Translations under genes and position numbers: made by a program
Notes under the pieces: model-generated
Databases searched by the model: none
Seen by the model: the letters and a program-made list of their open reading frames with translations, nothing else
What the model was told of the DNA's origin: nothing
Part shown: positions 36,633 to 45,586 of the stretch, piece after piece
Numbering within the stretch: the first letter of the stretch is position 1
Layout of the letters: each line of letters starts with the position of its first letter
DNA from: Lachnospiraceae bacterium
GTDB lineage: Bacteria; Bacillota; Clostridia; Lachnospirales; Lachnospiraceae
Assembly (NCBI GenBank): GCA_024696005.1
Contig: JAILHF010000032.1
Coordinates: forward strand, 1-45,713
Length of the DNA stretch: 45,713 nucleotides
Direction: 5' to 3'

Positions 36633-37976
36633 ATGCCGGAAGGAATGGGATCGACAGCGGTCCGGCAGAAACCCCACAGCCGTGAGGCGGAACGGGCGGT
36701 CCTCGGAGCGCTCTTCATCGATAACAGCAAGATCCGTGAAGTCATGGACGTGCTGCCGGACGGAAAACAGTTTTACAGCGAACAATACGGCAAGGTATAC
36801 GACGCCATGCTCGCCCTGCACCGCAAATCGGTGGCGATCGATGAGGTGACGCTGGCGGACATGCTCCGGCAGATGGGCGTCCCGCCCGAGGTGGCGGATG
36901 AACAGTTCATCATCGAACTGGTCACTTCCACGCCCACAGCCGTCAATGCCCTGCATTATGCGAATCGTGTAGCAGAGAAAGCCCTGCTGCGCGATCTTCT
37001 TCGTGCCATGGAAGGGATAGGGGACGAGTGCTATCAGTGCGAGGATGTGAGCGCGCTGCTGGAAAAGACCGAGAAGGATATCTTTACGATCGTGCAGCGC
37101 CGTAGCGTCGGGGAGCTTACGCCCACCCAAAAGATCGTGATGGAGTCCCTGAACCAGATCGACCAGGCAAGCCGCATGAAGGGCGACATAACGGGACTGG
37201 CGACAGGGTTTCTCGACCTGGACCATCTTACGGCCGGGTTTCGCGAGGGACAGCTGGTGCTCGTGGCTGCGCGTCCCGCAATGGGAAAGACGTCCTTCGT
37301 GCTCAGCATCCTGGAGAATGTAACGGTCAAGCAGAAAAAGCCGGCTCTGATGTTCTCGCTGGAAATGAGCGAGACGGAGCTGATGAACCGTCTGCTTTCC
37401 ATGAACAGCCATGTGGATTCCCAGAAGTTCAAAAAAGGCGAGCTGACGGACGCGGAATGGGAGCTTTTGGCAGAGAGCGGCGGAATGATGGCGCAGGCAC
37501 CGGTCTATCTCTCCGACCGCGTGACCACGGTAGGCGAGATCTCTTCGATCGCGCGCAAATACCGGGCAGAGAAAAAGATCGAGCTGGTGGTGATCGACTA
37601 CCTGCAGCTGATGAATTCGTCAAGCACAAGGCGCTCGGACTCCAGACAGCAGGAGATCTCGGATATCTCCAGAGGCTTAAAGCTTCTGGCCAAGGAGCTC
37701 GGGATCCCCATCATCGCGCTCAGCCAGCTTTCCCGAGGCGTGGAGAGCCGTACCGATCACAGACCGCAGCTTTCGGATCTGCGTGAATCGGGAGCCATCG
37801 AGCAGGATGCCGATATCGTGATCTTCATCTACAGGGATGAGGTCTATAACAGCGACAGCGAAAAGAAAGGCATCGCGGAGATACTGGTGAAGAAGAACAG
37901 GAGCGGTCCCACCGGCGACATCGAGCTGGTATGGCTGCCTCAGTTTACACAATTCAATAACAAGGAATACAGATAA
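36633..37976 (+). CDS. dnaB: Replicative DNA helicase DnaB
   Basis: The 447-residue helicase has the N-terminal primase-interacting domain ('PHSREAERAVLGALFID'), linker helix, and RecA-like domain with Walker A 'ARPAMGKTSFVL', Walker B 'LVVIDYLQLM', 'SQLSRGVESR' and 'LRESGAIEQDADIVIF'. It unwinds DNA at the fork as a hexamer. No intein is present. It is called dnaC in Bacillus. It starts 3 nt after rplI and its TAA abuts the next ATG. Confidence 0.98.
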   Translation: MPEGMGSTAVRQKPHSREAERAVLGALFIDNSKIREVMDVLPDGKQFYSEQYGKVYDAMLALHRKSVAIDEVTLADMLRQMGVPPEVADEQFIIELVTSTPTAVNALHYANRVAEKALLRDLLRAMEGIGDECYQCEDVSALLEKTEKDIFTIVQRRSVGELTPTQKIVMESLNQIDQASRMKGDITGLATGFLDLDHLTAGFREGQLVLVAARPAMGKTSFVLSILENVTVKQKKPALMFSLEMSETELMNRLLSMNSHVDSQKFKKGELTDAEWELLAESGGMMAQAPVYLSDRVTTVGEISSIARKYRAEKKIELVVIDYLQLMNSSSTRRSDSRQQEISDISRGLKLLAKELGIPIIALSQLSRGVESRTDHRPQLSDLRESGAIEQDADIVIFIYRDEVYNSDSEKKGIAEILVKKNRSGPTGDIELVWLPQFTQFNNKEYR

Positions 37977-39608
37977 ATGGCCAGCAGAAGAAGAATCGAT
38001 CCGCGCAAAACACATGCGGAATTAAAGGAAGAGATCCTCATACAGGAACTGTATCCCGCCGGGAACGGGACCGAAGAGGAGGAAGAATACTACGAGGACG
38101 AAGCCGGACCTTCGGAAGAAGATTACGAAGAAGACGGGTACGAAGAGGAAGCACCGTATGAAGAGGAAGCCGCCGCTTACGAAGAGGGGGATGACGCTTA
38201 TTACGATGACGAAGAAGAGTATTACGACGAAGACGGGGAATACTACGACGAAGAGGAAGAGTATTACGACGACGGCACCTATGAAGAAGGTGAAGACGGA
38301 GAATACTACGACGAGGGCAACGAAGGCTATTATGAGGAAGACGACGCCGCTTACGGAGATGCTCCGTATGAGGAGGAAGCCGCATACGAAGAGGAAGAGC
38401 CGGAGTATGAAGGCGGCGTATATCTGGAGAACGGCGATTATATCCCGGACGGGGAATATCTGGAGGACGACGATCCGTATTACGCGAAGAGCACCGTCCG
38501 CAGTGAAAAGCGCAGAGACACGCGCAGCGCGCATAGCAGCGCCGGCAGCCGGAAAAAGAGCAAAAAAGCGGGAAAACGAAAGGGCGGAGTGGGACATGCC
38601 ATTGCGTCCTTTGTCGGGCATTTCCTGATCTTTCTTCTGATCACGGTCCTTTTGCTGGTCTTTTTCCTGTACGGGGCCGTCAAGATCATTTTGCGCGGGC
38701 CTTCCCAGGCCATTTCCACGCAGTATGTTTCCACCTTCCATGAGACCAGTGCCCTGAAATGGCTTCCCGAGCTCTTCATGAGCAAGGAGGAGATGGAGGC
38801 CATCCTGGCGAAGAACGCAATGCCCGAGGTGGAAGAGGGCAGGGCTTCGGACACGGAGCTGATCGTGATCAACGAGGAGCCCACGCCGGATGCGGAGCCG
38901 ATCGAGCTCGAAGAGATCTTCGGGACGACTTATCACGGATACATGATGACGATACAGGATCCCTCCAGGGTATTTCTCGGGATCGTGGATCAGTTTGCCC
39001 AGTCTTCGGGCTGGATCGTTCCGCAGTTTGCGGAGAAATACAACGCCATAGGCGGCGTGAACGGCGGAGAGTTCTTTGACGCCGGCAGTTATTCCTACAC
39101 GGCATGGCCGGTGGGCGGCGTGATCAGCCAGGGCGAGGGCGTGTTTGAAAACAACGCTTCCGGCGGCTGGAATCTGGTCTGCATGACCAATGAGAACAAG
39201 CTGGTGCTCCTGAAGGGCTATTCGGTGAAGGCGGCACTGGAGATGGGCGTGCGTGACGGTGTGCATGTGCGTCATGAAACGGGACCTTTTCTGATCATCG
39301 ACGGCGAACCGCTGGAGGTGCCGGATACCGAGGTATACGGAGGCGGAAAGAATCCCCGTACCGCGATCGGACAGAGAGCGGACGGTGCCATCCTCATGTG
39401 TGTGGTGGACGGCCGGCAGGCATCCAGCCTGGGTGCGACCTTCAAGGACATGATCGATATCATGAAAGAATACGGCGCGGTAAACGCCGCCTGCCTGGAC
39501 GGCGGGACTTCGACACAGATGTATTATGAAGGCGAGATCGTGAACAATCCTTACTCGCCCACGGGACCCAGACGTTGTCCGACGGCCTGGATGGTGAAGG
39601 GAGAGTAA
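37977..39608 (+). CDS. Membrane phosphodiester glycosidase (NAGPA-like) with acidic Tyr-rich tail
   Basis: The 543-residue protein starts with a short basic segment, then an extremely acidic Tyr-rich low-complexity tail (~33-170; units such as EEEEYYED and YYDEDGEYYDE), a Lys/Arg/Ser-rich stretch (~176-204) and one membrane segment (~212-235). The outside region (~300-543) has the NAGPA/DUF2233 fold ('GGVNGGEFFD', 'NPRTAIGQRADGAILMCVVDGRQ', 'CLDGGTSTQMYYEGEIVN'). This family hydrolyses or transfers GlcNAc phosphodiesters on glycans and wall polymers. It touches dnaB with no spacer and starts the envelope block. The tail matches in design the GH18 protein at 31340-33421. Confidence 0.88.
   Translation: MASRRRIDPRKTHAELKEEILIQELYPAGNGTEEEEEYYEDEAGPSEEDYEEDGYEEEAPYEEEAAAYEEGDDAYYDDEEEYYDEDGEYYDEEEEYYDDGTYEEGEDGEYYDEGNEGYYEEDDAAYGDAPYEEEAAYEEEEPEYEGGVYLENGDYIPDGEYLEDDDPYYAKSTVRSEKRRDTRSAHSSAGSRKKSKKAGKRKGGVGHAIASFVGHFLIFLLITVLLLVFFLYGAVKIILRGPSQAISTQYVSTFHETSALKWLPELFMSKEEMEAILAKNAMPEVEEGRASDTELIVINEEPTPDAEPIELEEIFGTTYHGYMMTIQDPSRVFLGIVDQFAQSSGWIVPQFAEKYNAIGGVNGGEFFDAGSYSYTAWPVGGVISQGEGVFENNASGGWNLVCMTNENKLVLLKGYSVKAALEMGVRDGVHVRHETGPFLIIDGEPLEVPDTEVYGGGKNPRTAIGQRADGAILMCVVDGRQASSLGATFKDMIDIMKEYGAVNAACLDGGTSTQMYYEGEIVNNPYSPTGPRRCPTAWMVKGE
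38060..38490 (+). repeat. In-frame acidic Tyr/Glu/Asp low-complexity segment
   Basis: gaagaagag, tactacgac and tattacgac triplet blocks recur irregularly, encoding about 140 residues nearly all Glu, Asp, Tyr, Gly or Ala. The purine-rich strand is strongly biased. No single fixed unit repeats, which points to selection on composition rather than recent slippage. Confidence 0.8.
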
Positions 39609-39609
39609 C

Positions 39610-40755
39610 GTGAGCAGAAGAGGCAGAAGAAAAAGCAGAAAGAAGTTTCCCCTGTTTGCAGCCGTGATGGTGATCTATGTCATCGTGGGTGTGATCGTGA
39701 GCTTTGTGCTCTGGGGCAAGCTGCGCAGCTATGCGGAGGATTACGAGGCATCCCTTCCGAAATACGGGATGGATGAGGTGATAGCGGCTCTCAGCGCCAA
39801 CAATGTGGAGAGCGTTGTCAGGGAGGATACGCTGGTAACCGAGCTGAAATATGAAGGCCTGGAGGAATACAGGACCTATTTGAAGCAGAAGCTGGCCGGA
39901 AAGAGCGTGACCATGCAGGAAGCCAAGGCGGCAACCAAGGAAGTGCCCCGTTATCTGGTGCTCGCGGACGGCGAGCCGGTGATGGAAGTGAGCCTGAAGG
40001 TCACCGGAAAGAATGCCCATGACATGGATCTGTGGGGGTATGACAAGATCTATGCCGACAAATACAGCATCAGCGATCTGCATTACGAGATCACGGTACC
40101 GACGGGTTCCGTCGTGCGTGTGAACAACGTGCCCATCGGAGACGCCGAGATCGCCCGTGATGAGAACGGGGAAGCGAGGATCACCGAGATCGCCGATCTG
40201 CAGGTGATCCGTGAGTATGTTGACGAGCTGCCCAGCTTTACGACCTATGAGGTGAGCGGTTTCCTGCTGGAGCCGCAGATTTCGGCAACGGACAAGAACA
40301 ACAGCCCTCTCCAGCTCACCCGGGAGGACAATCTCTATTCCGCGGGCCTGCCTGTTTACCAGTCGGCGGCAGATGAGGTCGCTGCGCTGGTCCCCACCAT
40401 CATGGAGGCATACGGCAATCATTTCATCGGTCTCAACAGCGGCGGGATCTATCAATACCTTCTGCCCGGCTCGCAATATAAGGAAGACCTGAAGACGGCT
40501 ACCACGTATTTCTATCCCACCTCGAGGATCACAAGCCATACCTTCTCGAACGAGAAGTGCGAGGACTTTGTGACCTACAGTGAGGATTGTGTGTCCTGTC
40601 ATATCTATTTCGACCTGATCGTGACCTTTAATTCCGCGGCCTACAAGACCAAGAACGAAGGCGCGGATGCTACCTGGATCTTCGTCAAACGCGACGGGAC
40701 CTGGTATCTGGCACAGGTGCTGAGGCAAAAGAACATCGAATACAAGGAAGGCTGA
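39610..40755 (+). CDS. Single-pass membrane protein of unknown function
   Basis: The 381-residue product starts at GTG (GGGAGAG ribosome site 4 nt before) with a strongly basic SRRGRRKSRKKF segment and one membrane helix (~15-36). The outside region has two apparent similar lobes: a first with 'YLVLADGEPVMEVSLKV' and 'ITVPTGSVVRVNNVPIGDAEI', and a C-terminal one with 'YYFYPTSRITSHTF' and 'DATWIFVKRDGTWYLAQVLRQ' resembling NTF2-like scaffold strands. I do not recognise a family. Its place between the glycosidase and the sortase suggests a wall-related accessory role, an inference from position only. Confidence 0.82.
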   Translation: MSRRGRRKSRKKFPLFAAVMVIYVIVGVIVSFVLWGKLRSYAEDYEASLPKYGMDEVIAALSANNVESVVREDTLVTELKYEGLEEYRTYLKQKLAGKSVTMQEAKAATKEVPRYLVLADGEPVMEVSLKVTGKNAHDMDLWGYDKIYADKYSISDLHYEITVPTGSVVRVNNVPIGDAEIARDENGEARITEIADLQVIREYVDELPSFTTYEVSGFLLEPQISATDKNNSPLQLTREDNLYSAGLPVYQSAADEVAALVPTIMEAYGNHFIGLNSGGIYQYLLPGSQYKEDLKTATTYFYPTSRITSHTFSNEKCEDFVTYSEDCVSCHIYFDLIVTFNSAAYKTKNEGADATWIFVKRDGTWYLAQVLRQKNIEYKEG

Positions 40756-40757
40756 GT

Positions 40758-41681
40758 TTGGAGGACGGGAAGAAGAAAAAGCCCTTATGGCTTTTGCTCC
40801 TGCTGCTGTGTCTGCTGACGGCGGCCGGAGCCCTTCTGTACATCGTGATCGGAAAGCATCGCGAGGCTGCGGCAGAGCGGGAGATGGAAAGGATCCGACA
40901 GATGGAAGCGGCAGAGAGCATGCCGGATCCCGAACCGACACTTCCCGCACCCGAAGCGGAGCCGACGGCGGCCGATGCGCGCGCGGAAGCCGAAGTCACT
41001 CCGTTCCCCACCCCGGTCCGCGAGCCCGGACGGGAGCTTCCGCAGATCCCGGAACGCATTATTGACTGGGAAAGCCTGCAGAAGGAGAATCCCGACATCT
41101 ATGCCTGGGTGTGCGTGCCGGATACGGACGTGGACTATCCGGTGCTGCAGCATCCTTCGGATGACAGCTTTTATCTGAATCATAATCTGGACGGCAGTTA
41201 CGGGAATCCCGGCTGCATCTATACCGAGAAAGAGTGGAACAGCAAGGACTTTACCGACCCCAATACCGTGCTTTACGGGCACAATTTTAACGATGACAGG
41301 ATGTTTTCGACCCTGCACCGTTTTGACGACGGGGCGTTTTTCGAAGGGGACCATTACATCTTCGTTTTCCGTGAGGACGGCGATCCGCTCGCATACCTGA
41401 TCTTTGCGGCGTACGAGACCAACGCCATGCATCTTCTGGCCAACGGGGACATGCACAACGAATATGTTTTCGCGGATTATCTTAAGAACATCCGGACTGC
41501 CGGCAGCAGGGTGGTCCATTACCGTGACGATATCGAACTGACGACGGAGGACAGATTGATCACACTTTCCACCTGCCCGTTCGGAGCGGGCAAAGACAAA
41601 CGGTATCTGGTGCAGGGAGTGCTGCTGAATCCGGAAGCGGCGGAGCGGGATGCGGTCCTGCCTGCCATCGATCTGGAATGA
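40758..41681 (+). CDS. Class B sortase
   Basis: The 307-residue product starts at TTG, with AAGGAAGG six bases before it. A membrane segment (~9-33) is followed by a Glu/Pro/Ala-rich stalk (~35-95) and the sortase domain: 'DTDVDYPVLQ', the catalytic His in 'VLYGHNFNDDRMF', Cys in 'LITLSTC' and Arg in 'DKRYLVQGVL'. Class B enzymes attach surface proteins carrying NPQTN-like signals or build pili. No substrate with a sorting signal is in the window. The gene overlaps the LCP gene by ATGA. Confidence 0.95.
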   Translation: MEDGKKKKPLWLLLLLLCLLTAAGALLYIVIGKHREAAAEREMERIRQMEAAESMPDPEPTLPAPEAEPTAADARAEAEVTPFPTPVREPGRELPQIPERIIDWESLQKENPDIYAWVCVPDTDVDYPVLQHPSDDSFYLNHNLDGSYGNPGCIYTEKEWNSKDFTDPNTVLYGHNFNDDRMFSTLHRFDDGAFFEGDHYIFVFREDGDPLAYLIFAAYETNAMHLLANGDMHNEYVFADYLKNIRTAGSRVVHYRDDIELTTEDRLITLSTCPFGAGKDKRYLVQGVLLNPEAAERDAVLPAIDLE

Positions 41682-42748
41682 AGAAGGCCGTCAAAGTCCT
41701 GGCCGGACTGGGGATCGCGCTGCTGGTCTTTGCGGCGGCGGTCCTGCTTTTGTTTGCGGGCCTGCGTGCACGCGGAAAGAAGGCGATGCAGGAAGTCGTG
41801 AGCGGTGTGGAGATACCGCCGATCGACCTCGGAAGCGTTTCTGCGGCATCGGCGGATACGATCGCATGGGAGCCGGAAGAGGAACCTTTGCGGGAAGGAG
41901 AGATCCTCTACGAAGGGAAGCGCTACCGTTACCGTGATGACATGATCTGCATGCTCCTGATGGGGATCGACAAGAAGGGGAAACTCGGCGGAGCCGGAAA
42001 CGCGCTGGACGGCGGACAGGCCGATGCCTTGTTCCTGCTCGTGCTGGATCCGCAGAAGAAGGAGTATACGATCCTGACGATCAACCGCAATACCATGGCG
42101 GAAGTGGATGTGTTCCGGGAAGACGGCAGTTACGAAGGACTGAAGATCGCGCAGCTGGCGCTGCAGCACGGATACGGGGACGGACTGGAAGAGAGCTGCC
42201 TGCGGCAGATCAAGGCGGTATCCCGTTTCCTGCACAATGTACCGGTAAACAGTTATGTCGCGCTCAACATCGCGGCGGTGCCCGAGCTCAATGACGCTGT
42301 GGGAGGCGTGCCGGTCGTGCTTGCGGAGGACATGCGGCTGGACGGCGTTACACATGCCGCCGGTGAAGAAGTGCTGCTTGACGGGAAGCAGGCCGTGGAA
42401 TACGTGCAGCAAAGGGATGTCAATGTGTTTGACTCCAACAGCGAACGGCAGCAGCGGCAGAAGCAGTACATGACGGGCTTTGTTTCGAAGCTCAGGGAAG
42501 GGGCCCGCAGGGATCCCGGCCTGACACTGGAGCTGTACCGGATCGCCCGGGATTATATGGTCACGGATATCGATATCAGCAGGGTGACCTACATGACGAG
42601 CGAGTTTTTGTCCTATCACATGAGTGAGGCGGGAATACGCAGCATCCCCGGTGAAGTGCGCCAGGGAGAGCTGCTGGAGGAATTTTACGCGGATGATGAA
42701 GCCGTAAAGGATCTGATCGTGGAGCTTTTTTATGACGAAGTCGAATGA
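41678..42748 (+). CDS. LytR-CpsA-Psr (LCP) family ligase
   Basis: The 356-residue protein has an N-terminal membrane segment (~5-28) and an LCP domain with 'MICMLLMGIDKK', 'GQADALFLLVLDPQKKEYTILTINRNTMAEV' and 'VGGVPVVLAEDM', including the Asp and Arg residues used to bind the lipid pyrophosphate. LCP proteins transfer capsule, teichoic acid or secondary wall polymers from undecaprenyl carrier to peptidoglycan. Next to CpsB/Wzz/CpsD it most likely attaches the exopolysaccharide. The end overlaps the next gene by 17 nt. Confidence 0.92.
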   Translation: MKKAVKVLAGLGIALLVFAAAVLLLFAGLRARGKKAMQEVVSGVEIPPIDLGSVSAASADTIAWEPEEEPLREGEILYEGKRYRYRDDMICMLLMGIDKKGKLGGAGNALDGGQADALFLLVLDPQKKEYTILTINRNTMAEVDVFREDGSYEGLKIAQLALQHGYGDGLEESCLRQIKAVSRFLHNVPVNSYVALNIAAVPELNDAVGGVPVVLAEDMRLDGVTHAAGEEVLLDGKQAVEYVQQRDVNVFDSNSERQQRQKQYMTGFVSKLREGARRDPGLTLELYRIARDYMVTDIDISRVTYMTSEFLSYHMSEAGIRSIPGEVRQGELLEEFYADDEAVKDLIVELFYDEVE

Positions 42749-43469
42749 AAGCGGATTTACCGATGTTCACTGCCATCTGCTTCCGGCTGTTGATGACGGC
42801 GCGGCGGATGGCGGGAGCGCGCGTGAACAGATCGGCATCGCGGCGGCGGACGGCATATCCAGGATCTTTTTCACGCCCCATGTGCGCAGCCCCTGGCTAA
42901 GGCGCCCCTGGAGCGAGGTGGAGGAAGCCTTTTCGCAGATGCGTGAATGGTGTGCCGAAGCTTATCCGGGCCTTAAGCTTTATCTCGGAAGCGAGTTTGC
43001 TTTTTCGGAATCGATCCTCAGGGAAGAGCCGGAAAAGATCCGCGACATGAACGGCAGCGGGATCCTGCTCGTGGAGTTTAAGCCGCGTGACAGCTTTGAA
43101 CGTATCGTAAACGCCTGCCAGCAGGTACAGATGGCCGGATACGACGTGCTCCTTGCGCATGCCGAGCGTTATGACTGCATGCTCGAAAAACCGGAGAGGG
43201 CGCGAAGGATCGCCGAACTGGGCGTGAGCATACAGATCAACTGTGATGATATCGTACGGCCCGCAGGCTTCGGGATGAAACGCTTCCTGAAGCTGCTCCT
43301 GAAGGAACACCTTGCGGACATGGCCGGAACGGACGCGCACGATGCAAAGCACCGGCGTCCCGAGATGAAAAAAGCATACGGGATCGTAAAGAAGTACACG
43401 GATGAGGAATACGCGGAACAGCTGTTTAAGACGAACGCGGATATCCTTTGCAAAGGAAAAGAGGACTGA
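42732..43469 (+). CDS. CpsB/YwqE-type protein-tyrosine phosphatase (PHP)
   Basis: The 245-residue protein has metal ligands of the PHP fold in 'DVHCHLLPAVDDGAADG', 'FFTPHVRS', 'LGSEFAFSE' and 'MAGTDAHDAKHR'. It dephosphorylates the tyrosine-rich tail of the CpsD kinase, so cycling between phosphorylated and free states tunes polymer synthesis and chain length. It uses an ATG inside the LCP coding sequence, 17 nt before its stop. Confidence 0.95.
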   Translation: MTKSNESGFTDVHCHLLPAVDDGAADGGSAREQIGIAAADGISRIFFTPHVRSPWLRRPWSEVEEAFSQMREWCAEAYPGLKLYLGSEFAFSESILREEPEKIRDMNGSGILLVEFKPRDSFERIVNACQQVQMAGYDVLLAHAERYDCMLEKPERARRIAELGVSIQINCDDIVRPAGFGMKRFLKLLLKEHLADMAGTDAHDAKHRRPEMKKAYGIVKKYTDEEYAEQLFKTNADILCKGKED

Positions 43470-43472
43470 TCC

Positions 43473-44204
43473 ATGGAAGAAAACACAAGGCTGGCCCAGG
43501 GAAGGCGGGGCGACAGTGTGGAGATCGACCTCGGAGAGCTTTTGTTCGAGCTCTGGGTCAATAAGTGGGAATTGCTTCTGGCCACGGTATTCGGAGGCTT
43601 GCTGGCCTTTTTCCTGTCGGCCTGCGTCATGACGCCGAAGTATACCTCCGTTACCAGTCTGTACGTACTGGCACAGCAGGATAACGAGACCATCACGACG
43701 GCGGATCTGACGGTCGGCGCACAGCTGACGAACGATTACGCGATCCTCGTGACGTCCCGTCCCGTGCTGGAGCAGACCATTGCGGAACTGGGACTGGACA
43801 TGACCACGGAGGAACTGGGAAAGCTGATCCACGTGGAGAATGAGACGAATACCCGCATCCTGAAGATATCGGTCAGCTATACCGATCCGCTGCTGGTACG
43901 CCGCATTGCCGACAGCCTGCGGAACGCGGTCGGGGAACAGATCGTCTCGGTCATGAACATCGATGCGGTCAATACCGTGGAGGAAGCGAGTCTTCCTACC
44001 GAGCCCAGTGAGCCGGGGATCCTCAGGAACACGCTGATCGGTCTGGCATTGGGCTTCTTTTTGAGCGCCGGCTTCCTGGTGATCCGGAACCTCCTGGATG
44101 ATACGGTGAAGACGGCGGAGGATGTGGAGCATTATCTCGGACTTCCGGTTTTGGGAACGATCCCGGATTCCAAGAGCAAAGACATATCGAAAGCGAAGGT
44201 CTGA
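43473..44204 (+). CDS. Wzz/YveK-type polysaccharide chain-length co-polymerase
   Basis: The 243-residue protein has two membrane helices (~30-50 and ~184-205) with an outside coiled domain between them, and a Pro-rich 'PTEPSEPG' before the second helix. The C-terminal 'VKTAEDVEHYLGLPVLGTIPDS' contacts the CpsD kinase. It sets chain length and activates the kinase. It follows cpsB after 3 nt. Confidence 0.95.
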   Translation: MEENTRLAQGRRGDSVEIDLGELLFELWVNKWELLLATVFGGLLAFFLSACVMTPKYTSVTSLYVLAQQDNETITTADLTVGAQLTNDYAILVTSRPVLEQTIAELGLDMTTEELGKLIHVENETNTRILKISVSYTDPLLVRRIADSLRNAVGEQIVSVMNIDAVNTVEEASLPTEPSEPGILRNTLIGLALGFFLSAGFLVIRNLLDDTVKTAEDVEHYLGLPVLGTIPDSKSKDISKAKV

Positions 44205-44205
44205 C

Positions 44206-44970
44206 ATGGCAGAAGAGAACAAGGGAACGATCGGAGAACGCACGGAACTGAAGCGCATCAACATGCGCCTGCCCCAGTTTGAGGATGATTACGCGCTGCG
44301 GGAGGCGGTGAAAGCTCTGCGGACAAACATTGAGTTCATGGGCGAGGACAAAAAAGCCCTCGCGGTCACTTCCTGCGTGCGGGACGAGGGGAAGAGCTTT
44401 GTCTCCATGAACCTGGCGATGAGCCTGGCCGAGAGCGGGAAGCGCGTGCTCTTCATGGATGCCGACCTGCGCAAATCGGTGGTGATCGGGCGCTATAACA
44501 TCAAGGGACACAGTGACGGGCTGTCGAATTATCTCGCGGCGCGCGTCAACATCGATGCGGTCCTGGTGGGAACGAACCTTCGGAAGCTCGACATCATCGT
44601 GGCGGGACACCGTCCGCCCAATCCCACGGAGCTGCTGGGAGGAAAGCGATTCCAGAAGATGATGGGAGACCTCAGGAGTTATTACGAGTATGTGATCGTG
44701 GACTGCCCGCCGATCGGAGAGGTCATCGACGCGGCAGTGGTGGCCAAGGCCTGCGACGGTGTGATCCTGGTCACGGCTTCCGGGCACGACAGCAACCGTT
44801 TCCTTCTGGACGCGAGGGACCAGATGGAAAAATCCGGCGCGCATGTGCTGGGCGTGGTGCTTAACAAGATGCCCAGGGAGCGGCAGGCTCACGGCAAATA
44901 CGGCCGCTATTACGGACGTTACTACGGGAAATCCTACGGAGATTACGGGCGGGAGGACAAGTCGGAATGA
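44206..44970 (+). CDS. CpsD/CapB-type bacterial tyrosine autokinase
   Basis: The 254-residue BY-kinase has 'ALREAVKALRTNI', Walker A 'SCVRDEGKSFVSMNLA', Walker A' 'VLFMDADLRKS' and Walker B 'YVIVDCPPIGEV'. It ends in the Tyr cluster 'YGRYYGRYYGKSYGDYG', which is the autophosphorylation tail. With the co-polymerase and phosphatase it forms the control module of capsule/exopolysaccharide export. Chosen start ATG 44206 is 1 nt after the previous stop; an earlier in-frame ATG lies within the co-polymerase gene. Confidence 0.96.
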   Translation: MAEENKGTIGERTELKRINMRLPQFEDDYALREAVKALRTNIEFMGEDKKALAVTSCVRDEGKSFVSMNLAMSLAESGKRVLFMDADLRKSVVIGRYNIKGHSDGLSNYLAARVNIDAVLVGTNLRKLDIIVAGHRPPNPTELLGGKRFQKMMGDLRSYYEYVIVDCPPIGEVIDAAVVAKACDGVILVTASGHDSNRFLLDARDQMEKSGAHVLGVVLNKMPRERQAHGKYGRYYGRYYGKSYGDYGREDKSE

Positions 44971-45572
44971 TCAGAAAGGGCCTGTATTTCGCCATCCTTT
45001 CCCTTCTGTGTATCACGCTGATCATCCTTACGGTTGTCCTGTGGAAGCAGAAGGACCGGGAAGCTCCGGTGATCAGTCTCCCGATGGGAGAGATCAGCTA
45101 TACCGAGGGCGATCCCGAGGAAGGGCTGCTTTTGGGCGTGTCGGCCAGGGATAATGTGGACGGCGATCTGAGCAGCCGGGTCTTCGTATACGAGGTGCTT
45201 CCGATCCGGGCGCTGGGCCAGGCCAAAGTCGTATTTGCCGTTTGCGACAGTTCGATGAACGTGGGCACGGCCGAGCTGATGGTGAATTACGAACGGAAAA
45301 AGGAGAAGTACCGTTTTTCGGAATCCGGTGAGCCGGTGCTGAGGCTCAAGCGCTACGGCACTACGCTGAAGAAGGGGGAGGTCTTTGATCCCCACGATTA
45401 TGTGGCATCGGTCAGCGATGACAAGGATGAGGAAGAAGAGCTGCTGCGCCAGCTGAACGTGAAGGGAAACTACGATCTGACAAAGACAGGGCATTACCGT
45501 CTGCACATGTATGTCTGCGACAGTGACGGAAACGAGAGCAAGCGCGCGGAGTTCCTGCTCGTGGTGGAATAG
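44967..45572 (+). CDS. Membrane-anchored protein with Ig-like (DUF5011-type) domains
   Basis: The 201-residue protein has one N-terminal membrane segment (~6-26) and an outside region with 'DREAPVISLPMGEISYTEGD...LLGVSARDNVDGDLSSRV', the hallmark of DUF5011/HYR-like Ig folds. A second similar lobe ends 'TGHYRLHMYVCDSDGNES'. It may bind or space surface glycan. It overlaps cpsD by ATGA and is the last gene in the window. No enzyme motif is evident. Confidence 0.82.
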   Translation: MIRKGLYFAILSLLCITLIILTVVLWKQKDREAPVISLPMGEISYTEGDPEEGLLLGVSARDNVDGDLSSRVFVYEVLPIRALGQAKVVFAVCDSSMNVGTAELMVNYERKKEKYRFSESGEPVLRLKRYGTTLKKGEVFDPHDYVASVSDDKDEEEELLRQLNVKGNYDLTKTGHYRLHMYVCDSDGNESKRAEFLLVVE

Positions 45573-45586
45573 GGTTACTGTTCAGT

